A DNA stretch of 64,000 nt from Crataegus laevigata (Eukaryota > Streptophyta > Magnoliopsida > Rosales > Rosaceae), in the NCBI GenBank assembly GCA_963580275.1, contig OY756945.1:18629501-18693500 (forward strand), in the 5' to 3' direction. The first letter of the stretch is position 1. The number at the start of each line of letters is the position of its first letter. The translations under genes were made by a program, and so were the position numbers. This document shows positions 44,835 through 55,855 of this stretch, one piece after another. Below the pieces are notes generated by a model. The model did no database searches. It was given only the letters and a program-made list of their open reading frames with translations, and was not told the origin of the DNA.

Positions 44835-46325
44835 ATGCTTCTGAGAGATGAGATGAATAGGATCAAGGTGGATGCATTAGCTCGCCTAACCGCTGTTGTG
44901 GATCCCACTGTAAGTGAATGTGGGAAAAGAGATCTTCCTCGCCTGCTTAAGAAATGTCGACTGAGAAAAAATCAAAGACTTATTTCGCTGCTCACAAAGG
45001 TTCGCCGGCTGCCCCAAGGCTTGTGATTGACTTGACTTTTTTTTATGGGGACGAAAGATGGGGTTGCTAGATCTGAGCTAGTGACGCCTGCCATGCCAAA
45101 GATGGCTAGTTCAATTGCTGATAGGGTTGCTCAGTATAGAGGTCATTTCATGCCCCCACTGCCAAAGTCTGTACCAAAACGTCCGTTGAGAGCTAAGTCT
45201 GGTTCACCTTTAGAAAGGCTTGGTATTATAAAAAGCGATAAAGTGGACTATGCTGCTAAAGGGGTGCCAAGGCCCACTCCTCCTGCTGCTGAGACTGAAT
45301 CGCCTGCTAGGAAGAAGGAGACTGCTCGCGTGGACAGCTGTGAGAAATCCATTAAGCCTGCTTTTGGGGAAATTGCTGAGATCTGTGTGCTTTTGAAACC
45401 AAATTTGCTTGAAGACATGGACGTTTGTGCCAAGTTTGTCGATGACATCAAAGGTTTGTTGGCCCGAGTTCCTTTGTGAAGCATATGACTAAGTATAGGA
45501 AGACTACTCTGCTAGCCATGATGAAAAAAAATGGAGATTCTGGCAGCCGAGTCTATGTTCCTTGATCAAGAGGATACTAAGCCTACCAAGGTGGTGGCAA
45601 AGGCTATAGCAGCTGAAGCTTATTCTTTTGCCAAGAAGATCAAGAGGTTGGAATCTGAGCTCGTCGTTTGCTTTGAAGGGGTTTATATCTCTGCCCCCAC
45701 TTCTCTGCAATTTGAGATCGCTCACCAAGAGGTCGTTGACTTGAAGACTAGGCTTGACGCGATTCAACTTTAAGTATGAAAGTGCAGAGAAGAAGATCAG
45801 ATGTCACATTCCTCATATTCAAGATCTTGAGCATGCCTTTTTTTTTTAGTTTTGTTCCGTTGCTTATGCAAAGGATGAAAAATTGATTGCTGCTTATAAC
45901 CAAATGATCCACTTCAAGAAGATTGTTGATAGGCTTGAACCCTAAGTGTTGGAACTCTAAGGTGCACTGAAGATCAATGACAGTTTGAAGAAAGAAGTGG
46001 ATGAGCTGATGCACGTTCATGTTGGTCTACTCGATGAGATTGGGCAATTGAAAGGTGAGAAGGGTGGGCTTGAGGCTTTGCTTGTTTAAAGTGAGGTTGA
46101 TTTCTCCAAGTTGGGTTATGTAGATTATCTCTTTAGTAAGCCATCTGACTTCGAAGCCTTCTCTTTTTCTTTGGAAGACTTACTTTACTTGTCCTTACTT
46201 TTGATGCCTTTATTGGTGAAGTAGCCGAAGATGCTGATGCCCAAGCTAGAGCAGCCGGGGGTGAAGCGTTGGATGATGCCGCTGCTAAGAGCGTCGCGGC
46301 TGCTGAAGGTGTGGCAACCACGTAG
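44835..46325 (+). pseudogene. Antisense ORF of Tat2, coiled-coil-like, with several stops
   Basis: It lies between integrase and the 3' LTR on the strand opposite to gag-pol. Consecutive near-in-frame pieces: 44835-45026, 45045-45479 (APKM-like start with KMASSIADRVAQYRG; later EIAEICVLLKPNLLEDMD), 45531-45773 (SFAKKIKRLESELVV, HQEVVDLKTRLDAIQL) and a tail to 46325 (DSLKKEVDELMHV, EIGQLKGEKGGLEALL). Long heptad stretches predict a coiled coil, and the end is Ala/Glu-rich. Tat-lineage elements are known to carry extra ORFs here, sometimes antisense (Grande, for example). Function unknown. Stops at 45024, 45477 and later indicate decay. Confidence 0.65.
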
Positions 46326-47317
46326 TTATGGGATGTCCAAGCTGCGGAAGTGTAGTATTCTAAGTAGCCTTTAGGATTTTCTTTGTTTTTCCTTGTAGCT
46401 CTTATTTTACTTGAACTTCTTCGGCCTTTACTAGTTGTTTATAAACATGTTTCCTTCACTTTTCTTCATCTTCGCTTCTTTTGTTCATGCCCTAACCTTT
46501 AGACTTTATAGACCAGTGGCAGGCGTGCTACTTTTCTATAAGCAGACAAGCCCACGTAACTGATACAGCCATATGTGTTGGTGTAGAACTTGGCAAAGTT
46601 GTTAGCCATAGGGTCAGTAGTCGGATGCCTTACTTACAGAAGCAGGCAAGTTCGCGTGACCACTAAACTGTTAACCTTAGCTTTCTCCAAGTCCGTAGGT
46701 TACATAGCAAGTATCACAACACTTTAGGAATTTGAGTAGATTGTTCCGCGTTTGGCAGATGTAAAGCTTATCAACTACGTATCATGTCGGCAGTGGATAA
46801 AGCTTTGTATATACACACTAGCTTGTTTAACCTTTCACAAGAATGTGCGGTTGTATAAGTCTAGCCTGGCTTTACTGCTCGAAGGGCAAGCCGTAGGCAG
46901 TCTTCTGGAAACCGTAGGCTACCTTAGTACACTCGGTAGCAGCTTTAGGATTCCAGGGCAGCCGTCTCTAAGGCGTACTGCGTAATGTGCCCCCTCCGTC
47001 TCTAGGGCCCGGTTCCCCGCGGATTAGGCCAAGAGATCCAAAATCCTTCAGTTAGCTAAGCCTTAAAAAAGACCATTATGGCTACTTCTAGGAATCCTTA
47101 CGCAAGCCATCGTGCTTCCAGTTATACTAGAGCAGCCCGGCTCATCCACGTGTGGATATTCAGAGTGTGGAGTTTATTCTCCCACTTTGGAGAGCATGGT
47201 TGGTCTCTCCGAGGGTGCAATCTTCTTTTGAAGTGCAGGAATGAACAGTTGTTGTAGACATGTAGTCAAGCCAAGTTGCAAATTACTTCTGAATTCCTCA
47301 TTGAAAAAATGAATAAC
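46326..47317. other. Tat2 spacer between integrase and antisense ORF end
   Basis: No protein signal on either strand beyond chance ORFs. Contains diffuse repeats of a gcaagt/cgcgtgacc type motif. Confidence 0.45.
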
Positions 47318-48010
47318 TTAGCTGTAGAAGACTGCATAACAACTAGATAGTCCTTGGCTTACGAGGTGGTGCCCCTTGAGCTGTTTCAATCTTCGGGCTT
47401 TGATGTAGCTGGAGGTCTCACACGGTACTTCCTCATACTGTAGGCGTTCCACTGATTTTCGATCTTTTTGTCGTTTCATGGTGGCGTGGGTGTAATTGCT
47501 CTTGCCGCCTAGTCTGCTGATTTTGTACGGACCCTTCCAAATAAGATCCATCTTTTTGGAGCCTCATCTATGAACAATGACGAAGGCTTTTCTTGAGACC
47601 AGATCTTCAGGCTGGAACTGCCGAATCTTGGCATTTTTGTTGTAGCTGGAGAAGAGCTGCTGCTGGTAGGCGGTGATGCTAATGATAGTCTGTTCGCGCT
47701 TCTCTTCTACCAGATTTAAGCTTGTGGCCATCTCCTTACTGTTCTACTCAATGCTTGGTAGTAGAGCGGTGATACTTTGCTTAATGACATTGGCATGAAT
47801 GATTGCTTCTGAGCTAAATGCCAAAGAAAAAGGAGTCTCACCAGTTGCTCATTTTTTGGTGGTGTGATATGCCCATAGTCATCCAGGGAGTTCGTCTGGC
47901 CATTTTCCCTTCTTGTTGGTGAGGCATTTCTTGAGGCAGTCAAGGATCGTCTTGTTGGATGCGCCGTCGATATGCAAATGCCAAAAGTCTCCATCGAGTG
48001 GAGCTTGTGC
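47318..48010 (-). pseudogene. Tat2 integrase C-terminal half
   Basis: Minus frames read HIDGASNKTILDCLKKCLTN, then TPFSLAFSSEAIIHANVI, FQPEDLV, and IWKGPYKISRLGG (47318-47551), the second half of a Ty3 integrase and its chromatin-side tail. Frame changes occur around 47560 and 47716. The N-terminal zinc finger and first catalytic Asp are deleted. Confidence 0.75.
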
Positions 48011-48650
48011 GGCTAGGGCGTGCTTGACTTGTTGGGCCGCTCTGTTGCGTCACCAAGGCTAGGCGCGAATGCACGGTTAGAGCCGTGGAGCTGGGCCATG
48101 TTACACGTAGTAGGAAACGCTCAACTGCCGGTATTAGGCCACCCTAGAGTTGAATTATGGATCAAGGGTCGGCCAGGGCCATGTGATACATAACAGGATA
48201 TGGTGTTTAACTGCCGGTACAAGTTGCTTTTATGTAGATTCTTTTAGGTCGATGTGAACAAAACTTGCTTCCGAGTATGTCCTTCTAGTGTTCGTCTGCC
48301 GGTTGCACGCCTTTTGGGCAGAGTTGTTACGTTTTTCAAAAAACTTTGCATCCGCTAATGTCTACGCCTTTATCGTTGAGCGTCTAGGTTGGGCGGAATA
48401 GTGCGTCATAAGGATGACTGCTTGTGTCTGAAAGTAAAACTTGAGCTTCTGGGTTGCAACAACTATTGTCAATCATAGCTTTTGAATTTCTGGTAGCATC
48501 GAAGAGAGCTTTTGAACTGTGGAATACAAGTAGTCGAGCCCCCAGCTCTTCTCGTATGATGATAGAGTTTATTGCTACTTCTGATATTCTTTAAGTAAAT
48601 GTATAAGTCCTCCGCTGCTTCTGGCTTGGATAGTAAAGGAGGTGATGTGA
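48011..48650 (-). other. Tat2 pol remnant, unresolved
   Basis: Between integrase and RT remnants. Short stretches on minus resemble degenerate RNase H or linker, but no motif is intact enough to name. Confidence 0.4.
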
Positions 48651-48659
48651 AATACTTCT

Positions 48660-48965
48660 TCAGGTCTTGGAAAGCTCTTTCGCACTCTTCATCCTATTTG
48701 TCTCGTTACGCCCTCTTGATGGCTTTGAAAAAATGGCTTGCATTGATCGGTGGATTGCGAAAGAAAGCGGTTGAGGGTAGCTACTCGTCCGATCAAGCTT
48801 CGGATCTCCTTCAAGGTAATGAGAGATTTCATCTCTAAGATCACTCGGATTTGCTTGGGATGTGCTTCGATTCCTTGTTGGGTTACTAGGTATCCTAAGA
48901 ATCTGCCTGAATATACTCCAAATGTACATTTGGTGGGGTTAAGATCGAGAACTTAGAGTAGTTCT
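48660..48965 (-). pseudogene. Tat2 reverse transcriptase thumb/connection piece
   Basis: Minus reading gives LNPTKCTFGVYSGRFLGYLV, GIEAHPKQIRVILEM and LTLKEIRSLIGRVATLNRFL, the part of Ty3 RT after the active site, followed by FQDLKKYF. The catalytic YxDD portion and all upstream RT and protease are deleted. Gag sequence joins directly at about 48966-49035. Confidence 0.8.
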
Positions 48966-49035
48966 TGGTCGTTGGGCCTCCTCTAGTCGGGGATCGGTCC
49001 CTACGCTTGGCCCCATGCTTACTTTTGTTATTTAG

Positions 49036-49660
49036 CTACTTTCCGTCCTCTTTCTTTACTGCTGCTTCTTTTTTAGGCGACTCGGGTGCTTTGTCTACTC
49101 GTCGAGCTTCATCCCAAAGTGCGTGTTTCTCTGCTAGAACGAATGAGTCTGCTAGGGTTAGATATTCTTTCATGATCAATTCTCCGAACAACGGGTGGTC
49201 TGCTGGAAGTCCTTTTTGGAAGGTTGTTATAGCTATCAAGTCGTTGCATCCGACTATCATTGCCTTCTCTGCTTTGAACCTCTTCACATAGTCGCGAAGT
49301 AAGTCCTTTGGGTTCTTCTTGACTTTGAACAAATGGTCGGATTTCTTCTTGATCAAGCGATAGGGTGAATATTCTTTGGTGAACACTAAAGAAAGTTCAT
49401 CGAAATTCCGGATGGATTGTGGCGGCAGGGTGTAGAACCAATCTTGCGCCTCACCTTGTAGAATGGTGGCGAATATCTTGCACATGAGATCGTCATTGTT
49501 TTGATAGAGGATCATTACGCTTCGGTAGTGCTTTTAGTGTCCATCCGGGTCTTCTTCCCGTTTGAAATATATGAAATGTGGCATGTTGAACTCGCGCGGA
49601 GGCTCTGCCTGCTCGATCTTATACTTGAAGGGTGACTTGCTTATGTTGGTCATGTTCCGT
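49036..49660 (-). pseudogene. Tat2 gag capsid region
   Basis: The open 159-residue stretch (49036-49515) contains LYQNNDDLMCKIFATILQGE, AQDWFYTLPPQSI, YVKRFKAEKA and FQKGLPADHPLF, a clear Retrotrans_gag domain. Just upstream, degenerate LREFNMPHFIYFK and EDPDGH segments extend the match to about 49660. The C-terminal end is a Lys/Glu-rich tail. Confidence 0.88.
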
Positions 49661-49961
49661 CGTAATGCCTCGTCGATGACCTAGTTGCGTCGAAAATTGC
49701 ACAATCGCTTGGTCAAGAGTCTTTCTACTTCTTCCTGAATTTGCCTTTGGGGTAACAGAGCTCTCGGCTGCCCTCAGTCATGACTTGTTGGTCTAGGCTG
49801 CTCTTCCATGTATTTGGCTCTTCTATGCCATGGATGCAGTTCTTGTGGTGCGTTCCTAGTAGGGGAGCAAGTTCTTCACAAGCTGCTGGTTGAACTTAAG
49901 CTGGATTGAGTGACTGCTTCCCTCCATCCATCATGCTGCCTATTCCCAAGTAAGGTCGAGG

Positions 49962-51779
49962 TGAAGGAAAATTTGTGAAAAACAAGTTCATTTGAGCAAC
50001 ATCAACAACATGCAATTAACAATTAAAGGCGGAATCATGTTTATATACACTCAAAAACAAAACTTAACCCATGAAATTCAAAGCCTAGTAGATAGGTGAA
50101 CCCAGACTCAACTCAAAATAAAGTAAGTTGAAAAATCTTATACCTTTGTTGATTCCTCTTTGCATAAGCAAAGGCTAATCACCCAAGGAGAGGGCATTCA
50201 TTCCTTGCTTCTTGGCTTCATGGATTTCTTGGAGGAGGATGGTAGAATGGATTCTCCAAGTTCCCAAGAAACGGAACCTCTAAGTCTCCACACCAAGGAG
50301 AGCATTTAGAAGAGATGAGTGACCTTGGAGGAGGATTAGATGCTAGTTAATCCCCTCCAAGGGGGCCGGCCACTTTGAGAGAAAATGGAGAAAAGTGTTC
50401 TCATCTTTTCTCCTAAAAAAACCCTAATGAAGAAAAGGCTATAAAGTAATATTTATACCTACCTTCATTGGAGTGGCAAACTTGTAATAAGTCCAAAAAC
50501 CACTCCATCCTCTATGTGGCCGGCCTCTTAGGGTCTTTGGGCTGTTTTGGGCCCTCTTGAATCTTTATTCATTAAGTTGTCATACAACTTAAGTCAATGG
50601 GCTTGACGTTTAAAGCCCATTGGGCCTTGAGGCCCAAAACTAACCCGAGGTCTATAACGAACTTATTCGTTTGATTAATTAACATATTAATTAATCCTAG
50701 CCATAAATAATTAAACCATTTAATTATTCTTACTCATCTCCGTTGTTTCTTCAATCTCTACCTTACACGGTGTACGATCCATTAGGTTCCTTTTAGCGAG
50801 GCAGTGGGCGATTAGAACTATTTCAAATCGATTATGAATTGAAACTTACTTTCAATTCTCCCTTTAGTGATTACTCACCTTTAGGGCTTCCACAAACCAT
50901 GAGTGATACCTAGCAGTATGTCATGGCTACCCAAGCTAATCAAAAAAGGTGGAAAACCTATTCAGTTTAGGATTACAATGCAATACGGTCCTTCTCTAAT
51001 ACAACACTCTTGACCACATTGTTTGGTTTGATAGTTTATTCATGTCTACTATCCAATGCGATTCATTTACTTATATGATTACTTTGAATGTGATTCAGAA
51101 CGACTTTCCAAATCTCATTCATACTCTGGCCAGAGATTCTAAATCATATCATATAGTATTCTCCCTCAAACAGTTTGAAGGTTAGAGATCCCTTGTTGCG
51201 CATTCACTTGCCTCCATGGCTAAGTGACTTAACCCTAACTATGTCGTGGACACCCTCTGATAGAGTGACATTGACATAGTCAAAGATCAAGGACCTAACC
51301 ACAAGACAACTATGATGCCTCAGGTCAAAGGACTACTTTGCATTATCCCAACCATGAGTTCTTATGTGACATGAGTATGAGAACTCCTCGTTGATCGTGT
51401 TCAGTGGACTCATTCTCTATTGAGCACCTACATGCTTGTCTTGGTGTCAGTCACACCAATGACTCGAGACCAATCACTCTCCCTAAGAGGAGACATAGCA
51501 CATACTGATCTCAACGGACTGTCAATGCCCAATTGGCAATCTTATGATTAGGAACGTTTAGGATATGTATACGAAAGAGAACGGTCTCATGAATCTAACT
51601 TCTTTAGATTACATTCTCCTAATCACATATTCCTTGGACTTATCGTTTAAGCATATAACATTTATATGAGACAGCTTAAAACAATAACCTTTGCCCTTTA
51701 TATTAAACTAGATTAGTTTAACATGTGAAATGTCCGCAAAGTATCATCATATGATTGGTTTTAGGGCACATTTCCAACA
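49962..51779 (-). mobile_element. Solo LTR, copia family C1, minus orientation, TSD cgagg
   Basis: Reverse-orientation homologue of 8463-10058: ends tgaaggaaaatttg and ttagggcacatttccaaca on plus. Flanked by cgagg at 49957-49961 and 51780-51784. Length 1818 bp. It is inserted in Tat2 gag, so it post-dates Tat2. Confidence 0.9.
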
Positions 51780-51784
51780 CGAGG

Positions 51785-52800
51785 ATGCTCCTTGTGGGCT
51801 TAGTCGCAAATGAACACTTCGCATAAAAGGTTGCTCATGTTGACTATCGAAGTTTGACCCTAACCGTGAATGTATGTTCGTCTGTGGGCCTAATCGAGAG
51901 TGCACATTCCTCCGCGCGCTAAGATGGGAGTATACGTTATCTCGAGGGCCTAGTAGTGTACACTGCCAGAATGCTTGGTTCGTGGCTGGTCGAGTAGCTG
52001 CATGCCAGGACTTTGCTGGAGAGGTTCTTCGCCTATTCTTGTCCTACTTCGGGACACCTCACCTAAGGCACGTTGCATCTTGGTGCACTACAAGAGCTGG
52101 TTCACCAAGCTCGTCTGTTGTGTGAGGGCGCTCGTCGACTCTATAACTCGTCGAGACAAGTGTTGTTCTCTATTTGGGTTGGAAGAGCTTGGAAGGAATG
52201 TATCTCCTTGAGCAGTGGAAGTGTGGTAGACCCCGGGTGCGAGATTTGAGTTAGGAAATATCAAATCTTTTGAGAAATGTGGTGAAAATGCCCCCGATTC
52301 GATCAAGGGTCCCAAAATTTGGAGTCCGGACAGTTGTGCTACTTTTGAGCCGACTTGGGCTACTTGGGAAGTCAGGGGAGCAAGCTGGGCCACAAGAGCA
52401 GGCTGTGCCACAGAAGCAGGCTGGTCCACATGAGCAAACTGGGCCTCAGGAGTAGGCAAGGCCGCGTGAGCAGGCTGGGTTATAGAAGCAGGCTGGGCTT
52501 CAGGAGCAGGCAAGGCCGCGTGAGTAGGCTGGGCCTCGAGAGTGGGCTGCTCGGCAGGAGCAGGCTGCTTAGTGCATGATGCATGCGAGTGCATGGTTTG
52601 GGCTCGGGCCCGTGCAAGCTTGGATGGCATGGCTTGGGCTATGATGGTGGTGCCATGGACTCGCCGCAGGTGGTTGCCATGGTGGAACTTCGTGGTGGTG
52701 CCACTCCATCCATGACCACGTTTAGCTTCTTGGATTGCCTCGGTCCCGTTTCTTGAGTATTAGAAATTTCACTTGTGGAATTTTCTAAATTTCTAGCCAT
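51785..52800 (-). pseudogene. Tat2 gag N-terminal region with tandem peptide repeats
   Basis: The start codon at 52798-52800 (MARNLENSTSEISNTQETG) gives 53 residues to a stop at 52639. The frame from 52630 to 52088 is Ala/Gln/Pro-rich with about ten diverged AQPA/AALPAPE units. Further down, 51850-52000 encodes a degenerate series resembling VHSRLGP repeats. The repetitive N-terminus precedes the capsid domain at 49036-49660, with the solo LTR in between. Confidence 0.6.
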
Positions 52801-52960
52801 TATATTTTTCTTTCATGTTTTATCAAGAATCTTTGCAAATTAAAAAATTCTAATAATAAGAGTGTATGAAAAATATTCAAATGGACTAGAAAATAGAGAA
52901 AAACCTTTTTATGCGAGAGTCTTCTACGAGTATCTTCAACTCTCAATGAAAGTACCAATT

Positions 52961-53531
52961 TGTGGATGCAAATTTCCGCCGCTTTCTTCTTGGACAAAAT
53001 TACACCTACAAAACAATTAACACCTTTGGTCAAGGCCAAAAGCCTCACGCGCCCACGATGAATTAGGGGGGGCTTTAGCCGAAGAACCTCTGATGCCAAA
53101 GTTAGAATTTAGAGAGAAAAAGTGTTTGAGGAGTTTTTGGGATTTTTGCAAGAGTGTTGGAATGAATCTTTTTAGAAGAAATAGGGTCATATATATAGAG
53201 AATGGAGGTGGTAATTTGTGTGAAAATGGGTGATAAATTGGTATAATGGATGATTAATTTGGTGATTAATGGATTAATTAGGAATTAATCCATTAATTAG
53301 CCAATTAATCTCTATTTAAATGGAATGTTATGTAAGTTATAAAATAATTACCTAAGATGAGGATGGATGAGAATATCTTTGAATTGGTTACCTATTTTGG
53401 GCATTTTTGACTTGGTTGAGGGATGATTGCCCGCTACTCGCGCGTAGGAATTCTGATATGCCTCAAAGGTATTTTTGTCATCTTTTATCCAAAAATACAC
53501 ATGTCGCCTTGTGATTATTTTTGGCTCCACA
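52961..53531 (-). repeat. 5' LTR of Tat2
   Basis: 571 bp, pairs with 43457-44030. Confidence 0.9.
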
Positions 53532-53536
53532 GTTGT

Positions 53537-53622
53537 GTTTGCCATGCAATGTTTTCGGCGACCGTATTTAACTTTGTGCGACAATTTTTATGTCGTTGTC
53601 TAAGTAGTTACGCTTACTAGTG
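53537..53622 (-). repeat. CACTA B right terminus
   Basis: Resumes the subterminal array cut at 43456 (gcgacc, tgtgcgac motifs) and ends with CACTAGTAAGCG read on minus. Confidence 0.7.
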
Positions 53623-53625
53623 AAA

Positions 53626-54207
53626 GTCAATTCCAAAAGGTAAGCAATCCATCATCTAAGTGAGAAAAAAAATGTCCAAATACCGATTATCCCAAAGATA
53701 TACTAAACTATTGAGACAGACAAGGGATCACAAGCATCAAATTAATGCTAAACCCTGTGGATAAACTCAGCCCCAGTCAAAACTTTTGCATTCCTTCTAA
53801 TAAAGATATTAACAGAAATAGGCATTCATTCTGAAACAATCTTATGAAACCCTCTAAATAATACCTTATAATCAAAGTCCCAATCGTGGGCAAGAAAGAA
53901 GCTTAGTTATTGTTGGCTACAATCAAGCCCTTCACATTTTGTTGATCATTCATCAATTCTTATCTTTACATTTATCAAGATTTCACCCCAAAATGTATCA
54001 AGGGCAAGTTTTTCTGAACATACGTCAGTAGCCAATGTAATACAAATTCAAAACTTTTGGATCATCAAATTCTCAATTATTCAATAGCATAGCGAAACAC
54101 AATCCAAGATCCAAACTTTAAACAAAATTGAAACCCTAACGATATCAACCCTGAGATAATTTGCAGAGCATAGCGAAAACAAAGCATTTGTATCATTGAA
54201 TTACCGA
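53626..54207 (-). other. Region 3' of the Sec61-beta-like ORF
   Basis: No ORF of interest. It may include the 3' UTR of the minus-strand ORF; a cggtaattc sequence just after its stop could be a donor of a 3'-UTR intron, but this is speculative. Confidence 0.35.
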
Positions 54208-54367
54208 TTAAGCTCTGAATCCGAACACATGAAGAGCCGTGATGAGGCCAATGAAGCAGAGGCTCATGACGACAACAGTCGGGGTACTAGCAGGGAGATT
54301 TACAGCGATACTAGCAGATTGACGAAGATCGTTACGTAAAAAATCAGAGGGCTGAGAAGCTCACCAT
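54208..54367 (-). pseudogene. Sec61-beta-like single-pass membrane protein, reading frame apparently broken near the start
   Basis: The minus frame 54360-54208 (50 codons plus stop) encodes LRNDLRQSASIAVNLPAS followed by TPTVVVMSLCFIGLITALHVFG, ending FRA-stop. The hydrophobic segment is strikingly close to the tail anchor of Sec61-beta (PTVVLVMSLCFIGFVTALHVFG type), the small subunit of the ER protein-conducting channel. The only nearby upstream ATG (54365-54367, context aataATGGTGAGC) is out of frame by one base. Either a base is lost, a splice or other exon is missed, or translation starts elsewhere. The CT-rich sequence above it (54370-54530, minus) looks like a real 5' leader, so this could be a live gene with a sequencing or assembly error. 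Confidence 0.5.
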
Positions 54368-54539
54368 TATTGCAGTTTTCTCGGAGAAAAAAATGAAAAT
54401 CTGAAGTTAGAAAGAAAGAGAGAAGAAGGAATCTTCCCAAAACAAGTACGAAGGGAAGAAAGAACAAGGGGTAAATGAGGGGGAAAGGGTGAATAAGAAA
54501 ATCTACGGATGGCTAAGAACGGGTAGGGAGTTTTCAAGT

Positions 54540-55277
54540 TGGCATTGGTAGGTGGGAGTCTGTCTAGAGAATAAAAAGGAAGCCACGAGAAATAGGAATT
54601 GACTGCTGTAAACTTTCCTAGTTTAGGGGCATGTTTACCAATCAGGATTGGAATCGAGAGAAACGGAATTGTACATTTCCCAATCCATTTCGACGTTTAC
54701 TAGCAATTAGGGAATCAGAATTTCTATGGGGACCACCCAATATCAAGAATTCAATTCCAAAATGGCCCAGAATTGGATTACCTCTATAGACCTCTGTAGA
54801 GGTAGTATTTGAGTTCCGGTTCGAACACTCCATTAGGAATTAAAATGTTGTACCCAAGGGGAAGAAAGCCCACGTAGTGCAGAATATGGAACAACAATGA
54901 TTTAGAGAACCTGTGGGTTCTAGAAAGCCGTTGGGAGACTTATTTCAGTGTAAAAAAATGCACCAATATATTCCAATGGTGCCAGCCAACCAATATTTTT
55001 CAACGGGAATTGTTAATATTTTAATAAAACTATATATATCTGTGTGTGTGTGTGGAATTGTATTAAAAAGTTATGACATTTTCTATTACTTAGATTAAGG
55101 GTATTTTAGTAATCATATTACTTTTTATACCGATTCAGGTGAACTGGTAAACAACTTATATGAATTTCATTTCATTTTTACTCTAATTCCAGAACATTTA
55201 AGTAAACAGCTTCAACAGGAATCCGATTCTAACTCATCCTCATTCCAATTCCTCTATTTTGATTAGAGTTACGTATA
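54540..55277. other. Upstream region, possible unclassified repeat
   Basis: Contains several attggaat/attccaat-type motifs (54645-54780 and 55190-55260) suggestive of a degraded inverted-repeat element, but no clean ends or TSD. No gene. Confidence 0.3.
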
Positions 55278-55519
55278 TGCATTAAAGTGTGATTGTGTAA
55301 ATTCTAGATTAGATTGGATTCTAGTTATCCTTTCCTATTGCAACGGTATTCCTTGGGGATGAAGGAATATTGTCTCTCGTTTTATTACTATAAATAAAGG
55401 CACTTTGTCGGAGGGATAACACACACATTCCCCTACAATTCTACAAACACATGTTTCTCAATCTCTACTTCCCTTGCCGCCGGCCCTATACCCTTTGTCA
55501 GATAAAATAGGCTACAACA
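55278..55519 (+). mobile_element. Short copia-type LTR fragment or solo LTR
   Basis: About 240 bp from tgcattaaagtgtgattg to ataggctacaaca, with an internal tataaataaaggc TATA-like motif (about 55390) and a downstream CT/AC-rich leader. The organisation resembles a small copia LTR. No TSD was found (gtata against tcgag), so the ends are approximate. Confidence 0.45.
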
Positions 55520-55699
55520 TCGAGAAGGATTTCACTTAAATTTTGAGAAGGCGAGAATATTAGTAAATTTCATAGATTTCAAATTTTGGGAAATTTTTAA
55601 TCCCGCTTTCTGAATTTTTTTTTTAAATAATGTGTGTAATTCTACCATACTTAATGATCATGGTAGATAAAATAAAAAAAAATAAAAAATAAAAAAAAA

Positions 55700-55855
55700 G
55701 GGAACTTTAACGAAAAGCTCCCAGTACTGTTCACTTTAACGAAAAACCACATTTTTTACACTAAAAAGTCAATTCTGGTACTATTCATTTTATCCTTTAA
55801 TTTGTCTTTATCGTTAAAACTCAAAGTTTTCAAGTCATTTTCATTAGTTTTTCTT
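55700..55855 (+). mobile_element. MITE family M1, copy 3
   Basis: The best-preserved copy: it starts gggaactttaacgaaaagc, has an agtcaattctggtactatt core and ends cattagtttttct. It is preceded by an A-rich run. Confidence 0.75.

Larger units (their letters stand above)
43457..53531 (-). mobile_element. Tat-lineage Ty3 retrotransposon (Tat2), internally deleted, with antisense ORF
   Basis: LTRs 43457-44030 (3') and 52961-53531 (5') have ends tgtggatgcaaatt and ttggctccaca on plus. The TSD is gttgt at 43452-43456 and 53532-53536. On minus the 5' LTR is followed by aattggtactttcattgaga, a motif typical of this group's primer region, and the 3' LTR is preceded by the polypurine tract GGTGTGGGGGCATT. 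Interior: gag, a deletion, the RT tail/connection, integrase C-terminal half, then an ORF on the opposite strand. The LTRs differ by a few percent. Confidence 0.9.
40290..53622 (+). mobile_element. CACTA element B, split by a Tat retrotransposon
   Basis: Shares interior exons, introns and 3' part with CACTA A. The right subterminal region starts at about 43230, is interrupted at 43457 and resumes at 53537 up to the terminus CACTAGTAAGCG (read on minus, 53611-53622). It carries a LINE fragment in place of an exon. The left terminus was not found. Confidence 0.75.

Noticed and set aside
8463..51779. The two inverted C1 LTRs as ends of one 43-kb inverted-repeat element
   Set aside because: Each copy has its own distinct 5-bp TSD, so they are independent solo LTRs.
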